The position numbers were made by a program, and so were the translations under genes. Under the pieces are notes generated by a model. The model did not search any database, was not told the origin of the DNA, and worked only from the letters and a program-made list of their open reading frames with translations. Of a stretch of DNA of 11,809 nucleotides, positions 6,995-11,809 are shown piece after piece. Each line of letters begins with the position of its first letter. Position 1 is the stretch's first letter. The DNA is from DAOTVS01 sp034436375 (lineage in GTDB: Bacteria; Chloroflexota; Anaerolineae; SpSt-313): positions 1 to 11,809 of the forward strand of contig DAOTVS010000342.1 of the NCBI GenBank assembly GCA_034436375.1, read 5' to 3'.

Positions 6995-8310
6995 CGCCTG
7001 GGCATGGGCAATCGGTCCATATGCACCGGCAGGAAAAGATCCCGAACCAGGTCCGCCGCCTGCCCCCCCCGGCCCTCACAGGCCAGCTCTTTCAGGCGCA
7101 CCGTCGGCGCATGCAGGAACTTGCCGACGATATTCTGCGCCAGCACGCGGATAACCTCTTCCTGATGCTCCGTCAGAGGGCCCAGGCGGCGCAGCGCCCG
7201 CGCCACTTCCCGCTCACGCAGTTCCTCGGCGGCCGCCCGGATGTCGCGGATGGTCGAAACCACCTCCCGGCTACAGAACCAGGACAAAAAGTCCTTGTTG
7301 CAGGCCTCCACGATGGCCTCCACGCGTGGCACCTCGCGTTGGCGCTGCGCCAGATTGCCCTGCGCCACCGTCTGCAGATCGTCGATATCCGAGAGATAAC
7401 AGCCCGGGAGCTTGCCGACAGCGGGCTCGATGTTGCGCGGCACGGCAATATCGATGAGAAACAGGGGCCGGCCGCTCCGACGTGCCATGGCCGCCTGCAC
7501 TTGCCCGGTATGGATGACCGTGTGCGGGGCCGCCGCCGAAGAGATGACAATGTCGGCCAGCTCAAGCACCCGGCTCAAGTCGTCCCAGCCATAGGCTGTG
7601 CCGTCAAAGCGCCGCGCCAACAACTCACCCCGCTCACGGCTCCGGTTGATGACCAGAATCCGACCGGCCCCATTGTCACTCAGGTTGCGTGCAGCCAGCT
7701 CCGCCATCTCACCGGCCCCGACCAACAGGATGGTGCGATCACCGAGCGAGCCAAAGACGCGCTTCGCCAGCTCGACCGCCACATGGCTAACCGATACAGC
7801 ATGCTCGCTGATGGCCGTCTCGGCGCGGGCGCGTTTGCCGCACTGAAGCGCCCGGCGGAAGAGAGCAGCCAGCACCGGGCCGGCCGCATGGCAGCTCAGC
7901 GCCGCCTGGCAGGCCGCGCTCACTTGGCCGAGAATCTGGGGCTCACCCAGGATCATGGAATCCAGGCCGGCGGCGACGGCCATGAGGTGCCGGGAAACCG
8001 CTTCGCCACCATAGTGAAAGAGATAGGGCGTCAGGTCAGGCAGAGGCACGCCGCGCGCCTCGGAAAGGGCCGTGCAAATGCACCCCGCAGCCTCTTGCCC
8101 ATCGTGCGCCACGCCGTAGACCTCGAAACGGTTGCAGGTCGAGATGACGGCGCATTCCGCCAGGCACCCCCGAAGATGGCCCGCTGGCTGGCGCAGCCTG
8201 GCCATCAGCTCGATCTGCTCGGCCATCGCAAGCGCCAGCCGCTCACGAACCTGCACAGGGGCCGTGCGATAGGTGAGGCCAACCAGAAGGAGCTGCATGG
8301 ACGAGGGCAA
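6982..8310 (-). CDS. hemA: glutamyl-tRNA reductase
   Basis: HemA reduces glutamyl-tRNA(Glu) with NADPH to glutamate-1-semialdehyde, the first committed step of the C5 pathway. The 442-residue protein has the expected three-part layout. The catalytic domain carries the nucleophilic cysteine in STCNRFEVYG (Cys59) and the block SRHLMAVAAGLDSMILGEPQ with GQV (106-130). An NADPH-binding Rossmann domain follows with LLVGAGEMAEL (195-205), then the C-terminal dimerisation helices (about 330-420). I chose TTG at 8310 because GGAGG at 8321-8325 lies ten bases upstream. The alternative ATG at 8298 (MQLLLVGLTYRTAPV) fits the usual family start but has no ribosome binding site of its own. With the TTG start the gap to the preceding gene is two bases, consistent with translational coupling. 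The partner aminotransferase gene hemL is not in the window. Confidence 0.97.
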   Translation of the reverse strand: MPSSMQLLLVGLTYRTAPVQVRERLALAMAEQIELMARLRQPAGHLRGCLAECAVISTCNRFEVYGVAHDGQEAAGCICTALSEARGVPLPDLTPYLFHYGGEAVSRHLMAVAAGLDSMILGEPQILGQVSAACQAALSCHAAGPVLAALFRRALQCGKRARAETAISEHAVSVSHVAVELAKRVFGSLGDRTILLVGAGEMAELAARNLSDNGAGRILVINRSRERGELLARRFDGTAYGWDDLSRVLELADIVISSAAAPHTVIHTGQVQAAMARRSGRPLFLIDIAVPRNIEPAVGKLPGCYLSDIDDLQTVAQGNLAQRQREVPRVEAIVEACNKDFLSWFCSREVVSTIRDIRAAAEELREREVARALRRLGPLTEHQEEVIRVLAQNIVGKFLHAPTVRLKELACEGRGGQAADLVRDLFLPVHMDRLPMPRRHNT

Positions 8311-8312
8311 TG

Positions 8313-8945
8313 TTATTTCGCCTCCAGAATCTCGGCTGCCCGGGCGCGCGCTGCCTCCATCCCGCCGGTGCGCACACAGGCCAGGAGTTCTCCATCGAGA
8401 AGCCTATCCCACATCCTGCGCTGAGCCTCGGGCGAGAGCTGCTGCCGCAGGCGCGGCCGCAGCGCGGCGAGTACGGCCAGCAGGTCGCCATAGGCTGGAT
8501 CCAGCACATTTTCCAGCATCTCGCGCAGATGCCGGGCCAGGGCGGGGCTCTCACCGCCAGTAGAGATGGCGATCGTCAGGTCTCCACGCCGCAGGATGGC
8601 CGGGACGATAAAAGTGCAGAGTGCGGGATCGTCGACAACGTTCACTGGCGCCCCCAGGCGCTGCGCCTCGTGCGAGATGGCGCTGTTCACCGCCCGCTCG
8701 CCCGTTGCGGCAATGACCAGGGCAGCCCCTTCCAGGTCGCCAGGGCGATAGGGGCGTCGAATGGGCGAGATCGAGCCCGCCTCGCTCAACGCCTCCAGCT
8801 CCGCACAGAACATGGGGCTGATCACCACCGGCCGGGCGCCGACGGCAATGAGCGACCGCACCTTGCGAGCAGCGACGGCGCCGCCTCCCACCACCACACA
8901 GCGCCGCTCGCCCAGGCTGGTGAGCACGACAGGATAGCCAATCAT
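8313..8945 (-). CDS. sirC: precorrin-2 dehydrogenase (CysG N-terminal / SirC / Met8p family)
   Basis: This enzyme oxidises precorrin-2 to sirohydrochlorin with NAD+; some relatives (Met8p, CysG) also insert iron. The 210-residue protein has the Rossmann motif VVVGGGAVAARKV (17-29), the catalytic-aspartate block NVVDDPALCTFIVPA (102-116, Asp105) and LTIAISTGGESPALAR (123-138), followed by a helical C-terminal domain. It is a stand-alone protein, unlike CysG where it is fused to the methyltransferase; here the methyltransferase is fused to HemD instead. The ATG at 8945 has only a weak AGG upstream. It is the first gene of the minus-strand heme operon, just after the promoter-bearing intergenic region. 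Because no CbiX/SirB-type chelatase is in the window, it may also perform ferrochelation, but this cannot be read from the sequence. Confidence 0.92.
   Translation of the reverse strand: MIGYPVVLTSLGERRCVVVGGGAVAARKVRSLIAVGARPVVISPMFCAELEALSEAGSISPIRRPYRPGDLEGAALVIAATGERAVNSAISHEAQRLGAPVNVVDDPALCTFIVPAILRRGDLTIAISTGGESPALARHLREMLENVLDPAYGDLLAVLAALRPRLRQQLSPEAQRRMWDRLLDGELLACVRTGGMEAARARAAEILEAK
8321..8325 (-). promoter_or_regulatory. ribosome binding site supporting a TTG start for hemA
   Basis: A perfect GGAGG on the minus strand lies ten bases before TTG at 8310 and twenty-two before the ATG at 8298. It sits within the last codons of the preceding gene. Spacing favours the rarer TTG codon, though family alignments would fit either start. 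Confidence 0.55.
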
Positions 8946-8964
8946 GGTTTGCCTGTACCTTATG

Positions 8965-8993
8965 TAAGATCGTGTCTTGGGGCACTGATCTTA
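8965..8993. promoter_or_regulatory. inverted repeat in the heme operon leader (possible operator or leader hairpin)
   Basis: TAAGATC at 8965-8971 pairs perfectly with GATCTTA at 8987-8993 around a 15-base loop. The pairing can be extended by GTG/CAC inside the loop with one bulged base. It lies 20-48 bases before the sirC ATG and its outer arm overlaps the -10 of the sigma-70-like promoter candidate. It could be a repressor site or a 5'-untranslated hairpin. The regulator is unknown. Confidence 0.45.
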
Positions 8994-9017
8994 AAAAAAC
9001 AGCTTCTTCTTTAGCAA
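8988..9017 (-). promoter_or_regulatory. sigma-70-like promoter candidate for the heme operon
   Basis: On the minus strand TTGCTA (9012-9017) and TAAGAT (8988-8993) are separated by 18 bases, each matching four of six consensus positions. It overlaps the sigma-54-like element, so only one of the two readings may be real. The predicted start would be near 8981, about 36 bases before the sirC ATG. Confidence 0.35.
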
Positions 9018-9028
9018 GAATAGTGCCA
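9013..9028 (-). promoter_or_regulatory. sigma-54-like -24/-12 promoter upstream of the heme operon
   Basis: The minus strand reads TGGCACTATTCTTGCT, with the invariant GG and GC dinucleotides ten bases apart. It matches the core TGGCAC-N5-TTGC(A/T) fully, with the mismatch at the G usually following TGGCAC. Expected transcription start is near 9002, leaving about 57 bases of leader before the sirC ATG. No rpoN or enhancer-binding protein gene is in the window to support it. Confidence 0.4.
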
Positions 9029-9044
9029 CATTGTTCTACCAAAA

Positions 9045-9082
9045 GCAGGCTTCCAAAGCCCTTGGAGACTTTGGAAGCCTGC
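9045..9082 (-). terminator. hairpin terminator candidate downstream of gnd
   Basis: GCAGGCTTCCAAAG at 9045-9058 pairs perfectly with 9069-9082 around a 10-base loop. On the minus strand the stem is followed by TTTTGG, a short T-tract, so it can act as a modest intrinsic terminator for gnd transcripts. On the plus strand no T-run follows. It separates gnd from the heme operon promoter region. Confidence 0.6.
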
Positions 9083-9085
9083 TCA

Positions 9086-9105
9086 ATCAGCGTTCATCTG
9101 CGTTT
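9086..9105. repeat. tandem 10-bp imperfect repeat
   Basis: ATCAGCGTTC (9086-9095) is followed directly by ATCTGCGTTT (9096-9105), eight of ten positions identical. Strings of this kind are, from memory, common in intergenic regions of some Chloroflexota, but that has not been searched. No function can be read from it. Confidence 0.3.
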
Positions 9106-9106
9106 T

Positions 9107-9142
9107 CCCCCACGCTGCATTCCTCGCGCCTCCGCGTGGGGG
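9107..9142. repeat. GC-rich hairpin downstream of gnd
   Basis: CCCCCACGC at 9107-9115 pairs perfectly with GCGTGGGGG at 9134-9142 around an 18-base loop. It begins about 45 bases after the gnd stop on the minus strand and precedes the stronger terminator-like hairpin. No T-run follows on the minus strand, so it is more likely a 3'-end stabilising or pausing structure. Confidence 0.5.
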
Positions 9143-9165
9143 CCCATTTTGATCATGCGCTGTGC
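9143..9165. repeat. 23-bp motif, second copy (after gnd)
   Basis: This matches bases 6972-6994 at 20 of 23 positions without gaps. Here it lies 22 bases beyond the gnd stop, between the gene and its downstream hairpins. Confidence 0.3.
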
Positions 9166-9187
9166 AACTTGCGCGGAGGACTGGCGG

Positions 9188-10105
9188 TTATCCGCTCCCG
9201 TGCTTGACCTCGTGCCCGCCGAACTTGTTCCGCATGGCCGCCAGGATCTTGGCGGCATAGCTCTCCTCCTGCCGACTGACAAAGCGCATCATGAGCGAGA
9301 GGGTGATGACCGGGGCAGGTACGTCCAGGTCTTGCGCCTCGGACACGGTCCAGCGGCCCTCTCCCGAATCGGCAACCCAGCCCCGGATGTCCCTCAACTC
9401 GGGGTCTTCCGCCAGGGCCGCGGCGGTCAGGTCGAGCAGCCACGAGCGCACCACGCTGCCGTAACGCCAGATCTCGGCCACCTGGTGCAAGTCAAGGTCC
9501 ATCTCTTTCTTGGACTTTAAGATCTCAAAGCCCTCGGCGTAGGCCTGCATCAGGCCATACTCGATGCCGTTGTGCACCATCTTGGTAAAATGCCCGGCGC
9601 CGTGTGGGCCGACGTGCCCCCAGCCCTTATCGGGAGCAGGAGCCAGGGCCTCCAGGATGGGGCGCAGGTAGTCGACATCGGCCTGCTCGCCGCCCACCAT
9701 CATGCTATAGCCCTCACTGAGTCCCCAGATGCCGCCGCTGGTGCCCACATCCACATAGCGCAGCCCGCGCTCGGCAGCCCGAGCCGCCCGGCGCACCGTA
9801 TCCTTGTAGTACGAGTTGCCCCCATCGACCACAATATCCCCCGGGGCCAGGATGCCCAACAGCGTATCCAGCATCTCCTCTGTTGCCGCGCCCGCCGGGA
9901 GCATCATCCAGGCAATGCGCGGGGCCGCGAGTTGTGCGGCCAGGTCGGGCACGGTCGTCACCGCCACCACGCCAGGCTCCTCCGCGGCCAGGGCCAGCGC
10001 CTTATCGGTCGTACGATTATAGACGACAACATGATGGCCGTGACGGGCGAGGCGGCGCGCGATATTCGCCCCCATCCTGCCCAGGCCGATAATGCCTAGC
10101 TCCAT
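9188..10105 (-). CDS. gnd: 6-phosphogluconate dehydrogenase, decarboxylating, short form
   Basis: Gnd oxidatively decarboxylates 6-phosphogluconate to ribulose-5-phosphate. The 305-residue length places it in the short (YqeC/GndA-like) class, not the 470-residue class. Motifs are the Rossmann start LGIIGLGRMGANIARRL (3-19), VVDGGNSYYKD (92-102), GTSGGIWG (121-128) and the catalytic stretch GHFTKMVHNGIEYG (171-184, with Lys175, His178 and Asn179). After the second beta strand the sequence is YNRTTDK (29-35); an Asn-Arg rather than an acidic residue leaves NADP+ use possible, whereas many short-form enzymes are reported as NAD+-dependent. The start is ATG at 10105 (MELGIIGLGRMG) or ATG at 10111, two codons earlier; both have AGGA-type sites. 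It follows iolB on the same strand across a 200-base gap and is separated from the heme operon by two hairpins, so it is probably a different transcription unit. Confidence 0.95.
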   Translation of the reverse strand: MELGIIGLGRMGANIARRLARHGHHVVVYNRTTDKALALAAEEPGVVAVTTVPDLAAQLAAPRIAWMMLPAGAATEEMLDTLLGILAPGDIVVDGGNSYYKDTVRRAARAAERGLRYVDVGTSGGIWGLSEGYSMMVGGEQADVDYLRPILEALAPAPDKGWGHVGPHGAGHFTKMVHNGIEYGLMQAYAEGFEILKSKKEMDLDLHQVAEIWRYGSVVRSWLLDLTAAALAEDPELRDIRGWVADSGEGRWTVSEAQDLDVPAPVITLSLMMRFVSRQEESYAAKILAAMRNKFGGHEVKHGSG

Positions 10106-10148
10106 GGTCATTTTCCTTCCTGCAAACTGCCTGCTGATTGGCCTGCCC

Positions 10149-10310
10149 CTACTGCTTCAGCCCGGCAACAGTATTGTCGGTGATGAGGCGGACCACAAAA
10201 CCCACTTTGTCCAGGCGCCCGGCCGGCATTACCTGCGGCCGCTCCGCCGAGCCCGGCCACTTGCCGATTGATCCATAGCCGGGCGGCCGCGGAGCCTGCC
10301 GCCCGGCCAT
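10149..10310 (-). CDS. possible 53-residue small ORF between iolB and gnd
   Basis: An ATG-initiated frame of 53 codons plus TAG starts nine bases after the iolB stop. Its C-terminal part, GRLDKVGFVVRLITDNTVAG (31-50), reads like ordinary protein with mixed hydrophobic and polar residues. Its N-terminus (MAGRQAPRPPGYG) is encoded by the arms of a GC-rich hairpin and looks non-genic. No ribosome binding site precedes the ATG. I do not recognise the peptide. It could be a real small protein, the tail of a decayed gene, or chance in a high-GC gap. Confidence 0.25.
   Translation of the reverse strand: MAGRQAPRPPGYGSIGKWPGSAERPQVMPAGRLDKVGFVVRLITDNTVAGLKQ
10278..10307. repeat. GC-rich hairpin downstream of iolB
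   Basis: GCCGGGCGGC at 10278-10287 pairs perfectly with GCCGCCCGGC at 10298-10307 around a 10-base loop. It starts 13 bases after the iolB stop on the minus strand. No T-tract follows, so it is at best a weak or factor-assisted terminator for iolB. Confidence 0.5.
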
Positions 10311-10319
10311 CAGTCTGGC

Positions 10320-11138
10320 TTATGCGGGGGCGGCGACCGCCTCGGGCGCCCCGGCTTCCTGCGCCACCCAGGCATGGTCCGGGTCCATCGATGAGCGGAT
10401 GACATGCCCATCGCCAGCCATCGCCCACAACTCATAGAGCCGGTACCCTGGGGCGCTCACCAACGGGTGATACCCACGCGACGTGACAAAGGCATCGTCA
10501 TTGTGCACTACAAACACATCGTTCAGGCTGCGGTCCTGGGTATACCGGTACTGCATCGCAAAGCCCTGAGGCGGGTCGATCTGGTAGAACGAGGCCTGCT
10601 CCAGGCGCACCTCGTAGGGGAAATTGTCCTCATCGTGCTTGTGCGGCGGAAAGCTGGCCCAGCGGCCCCCCTCGGCATAGGTCTCCCCCACCAACAGGCG
10701 GCTTGCGGGGAACTCTTCCCCTACCAGCGTGCAGGCCTGCCGCTCAAAGCCATCGGCCCCCTCCACCCGGCAGCGCGTCGGGTCGCGAGTGATCAGTCGA
10801 GGCAAGAAGTCCTCCCGGGCGGGCGCGGTGAAGAGCACCAGGTCGGCCGGCTTGATCCCCGTCACCGTGAACTTGCGATGGCGGGGCACATAGACCCCCA
10901 TGGCCGGCTCGGCAAAGACGCTGACACGGTCGAGCGTCCAGCTCTGGCCGTCGATATCCACCTGGCACTCGCCACTCAGGATCACCAGCACCGCCTCGTG
11001 CCCCTGCAGGGCGCGCTGATAGGTTTCATCGCGCGGCACCCGCAGGACGCCCATCTCCAATCGCTCCAGCCCCCCCTGGCCGGGTCCGGCCATCTTCTGG
11101 TAGCCCGGCTGGGCCTCATAATGGTACAAATGCTGCAA
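10320..11138 (-). CDS. iolB: 5-deoxy-glucuronate isomerase
   Basis: IolB isomerises 5-deoxy-D-glucuronate to 5-dehydro-2-deoxy-D-gluconate in myo-inositol breakdown. It belongs to the KduI/IolB bicupin family. The 272-residue length is typical. The C-terminal cupin carries the likely metal ligands: His166 and His168 in FPPHKHDEDN, Glu180, and His224 in SRGYHPLVSAPGY. The surrounding blocks DPPQGFAMQYRYTQDRSLND (188-207) and YELWAMAG (235-242) are family hallmarks. The start is TTG at 11138, with a strong GGAGGT (11144-11149) five bases upstream; the next in-frame ATG is 15 codons later and would cut into the domain. No other iol gene (iolA, C, D, E, G) is in the window, so the pathway must be completed elsewhere or the protein acts on a related uronate. 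A promoter candidate lies about 90 bases upstream. Confidence 0.93.
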   Translation of the reverse strand: MQHLYHYEAQPGYQKMAGPGQGGLERLEMGVLRVPRDETYQRALQGHEAVLVILSGECQVDIDGQSWTLDRVSVFAEPAMGVYVPRHRKFTVTGIKPADLVLFTAPAREDFLPRLITRDPTRCRVEGADGFERQACTLVGEEFPASRLLVGETYAEGGRWASFPPHKHDEDNFPYEVRLEQASFYQIDPPQGFAMQYRYTQDRSLNDVFVVHNDDAFVTSRGYHPLVSAPGYRLYELWAMAGDGHVIRSSMDPDHAWVAQEAGAPEAVAAPA

Positions 11139-11143
11139 GTCGC

Positions 11144-11149
11144 ACCTCC
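11144..11149 (-). promoter_or_regulatory. strong ribosome binding site deciding the iolB TTG start
   Basis: GGAGGT on the minus strand lies five bases before TTG at 11138. There is no ATG or GTG at a suitable distance, so the TTG start is well supported. Confidence 0.75.
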
Positions 11150-11229
11150 ACGGTCAGGCTTTCCCTCTCGGTGCCCCCTTGCCAGCATAATCCGGGCCAC
11201 GCCCACGCTCCATTGTCGATGCATCCTGC

Positions 11230-11257
11230 ATTCTAGCCAGATTGGGGCAACAGGCAA
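11230..11257 (-). promoter_or_regulatory. sigma-70-like promoter candidate for iolB
   Basis: On the minus strand TTGCCT (11252-11257) and TAGAAT (11230-11235) are 16 bases apart, matching four and five of six consensus positions. The predicted start is near 11223, giving a leader of about 85 bases. Just downstream is ATGCA-GG-ATGCA, a small direct repeat. The spacing and the -10 are good, but no operator is evident. Confidence 0.45.
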
Positions 11258-11318
11258 CTCCTGGCGGCGGCTGGGGCCCTTCCGGAGAACTGTCGGCTGC
11301 CCCGCCCCGATCGGCAGG

Positions 11319-11367
11319 GGGTGTAGTGGGTTAACGCCGCCTGAGGCGGCGTTAACCCACTACACCC
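11319..11367. repeat. perfect 49-bp palindrome (REP-like element)
   Basis: Bases 11319-11342 are the exact reverse complement of 11344-11367, with a single central G at 11343. The arm contains GTGGGTTAACGCCGCC. Its style (GTTAACGCC facing GGCGTTAAC) resembles extragenic repetitive palindromes of other bacteria, from memory. It lies between the divergent iolB gene and a plus-strand ABC transporter remnant, and the remnant's recognisable coding begins within a few bases of its right arm. It may be a mobile REP-like unit at a deletion breakpoint. Confidence 0.8.
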
Positions 11368-11369
11368 TA

Positions 11370-11809
11370 CGAAAGGCCTGGTCCGGCCGCGTCGGCTCCG
11401 GCAAGACCACCCTGCTGCGCGCGCTGCTAGAGGCCTGCTGCCGGCGGATGCCGGCGAAATCCGCTGGAACGGATGTCTCGTCACCGACCCCGCTTCATTC
11501 TTCGTGCCGCCCCGCAGCGCCTATACCCCCCAGGTGCCGCTCCTCTTCAGTGAATCCATACGAGATAACATTCTCATGGGCCTGCCCGAGGACAGGGTCG
11601 ACCTCCCCGCTGGTATCCGCCTGGCCGTGCTGGAGGCCGACTTGGCCGCGCTGAACAAAGGCCTTGATACAATGCTCGGCGCCAAGGGCGTGCGCATCTC
11701 TGGCGGCCAGCGCCAGCGCACGGCGGCCGCGCGCATGTTCGTGCGCGACGCCGAGCTGCTGGTGTTCGACGACCTCTCCAGCGCCCTCGACGTTGAGACC
11801 GAGCGCACC
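11370..11809 (+). pseudogene. truncated, frameshifted ABC exporter ATP-binding domain
   Basis: Two overlapping frames together encode part of an ABC nucleotide-binding domain. The first gives the Walker A motif GRVGSGKTTLLRALLE (11385-11432). A one-base loss near 11432-11433 (GAG-GGC read as GAGGC) then moves coding to the frame starting at 11435, which continues LLPADAGEIRWNG. It then shows a Q-loop region AYTPQVPLLFSESIRDNIL, the signature ISGGQRQRTAAARM, and a Walker B region ELLVFDDLSSALDVETE before the window ends. The expected transmembrane domain and the start of the ATPase are absent; coding begins beside the 49-bp palindrome. Asp replaces the usual catalytic Glu after Walker B, as in some exporter families, so that alone is not decay. 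The right end is open, so the full extent is unknown. A sequencing or assembly error at the shift, or a chimeric join at the palindrome, cannot be excluded. Confidence 0.8.

Noticed and set aside
7021..8424. Long plus-strand frame opposite hemA
   Set aside because: It is antisense to an unmistakable glutamyl-tRNA reductase and has no domain content of its own.
8946..9044. Cobalamin or other known riboswitch in the heme operon leader
   Set aside because: The leader is under 100 bases and lacks the conserved boxes I know for cobalamin or T-box elements. Only the short dyad is visible.
8551..9093. Minus-strand frame through the gnd-sirC gap, giving a protein-like stretch (VEQCGTILAKEEAVFLRS)
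   Set aside because: The apparent coding quality comes from the lower-GC intergenic DNA. It spans the terminator hairpin and promoter candidates and continues as a shadow of sirC.
1..11809. CRISPR arrays, tRNA or rRNA genes, insertion sequences
   Set aside because: No regularly spaced direct repeats, cloverleaf-like segments, ribosomal RNA signatures or transposase motifs were seen on either strand. The only repeats are the palindromes and short motifs listed.

Overview
The window is dominated by one long minus-strand gene cluster, read from about 9.0 kb down to 0.2 kb. It encodes tetrapyrrole synthesis by the siroheme-dependent (alternative, Ahb) heme route. In transcription order it holds precorrin-2 dehydrogenase, HemA, HemC, a CobA-HemD fusion, an AhbC-type radical SAM enzyme, HemB, an AhbD-type radical SAM enzyme, and a fused AhbA-AhbB siroheme decarboxylase. 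Genes overlap or are separated by a few bases except for a 57-base gap between hemA and hemC, so a single operon is likely. It carries nearly every step from glutamyl-tRNA to protoheme. Two steps are absent from the window: glutamate-1-semialdehyde aminotransferase (HemL) and a dedicated sirohydrochlorin ferrochelatase. Nothing resembling the classical late enzymes (HemE, HemN/HemF, HemG/HemY, HemH, HemQ) is present.

Upstream of that cluster, also on the minus strand, are a short-form 6-phosphogluconate dehydrogenase (gnd, about 9.2-10.1 kb) and a 5-deoxy-glucuronate isomerase (iolB, about 10.3-11.1 kb). The gnd-to-heme intergenic region (8946-9187) holds two hairpins, one a plausible terminator for gnd. 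It also holds a sigma-54-like -24/-12 element, an overlapping sigma-70-like promoter, and a 7-bp inverted repeat in the probable leader of the heme operon.

The right end carries a perfect 49-bp palindrome directly followed by a plus-strand, 5'-truncated and frameshifted ATP-binding domain of an ABC exporter, which runs off the window. The left edge begins inside or at a perfect 44-bp palindrome.

The organism looks like a high-GC bacterium (roughly two-thirds GC by eye). The CobA-HemD fusion, the short Gnd, the style of the ABC nucleotide-binding domain and the intergenic 'ATCAGCGTTC ATCTGCGTTT' type sequence suggest Chloroflexota (Anaerolineae or Caldilineae-like). This is an inference from memory, not a search. 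The most notable content is the near-complete siroheme-to-heme pathway in one operon, with both halves of the siroheme decarboxylase fused in one polypeptide.
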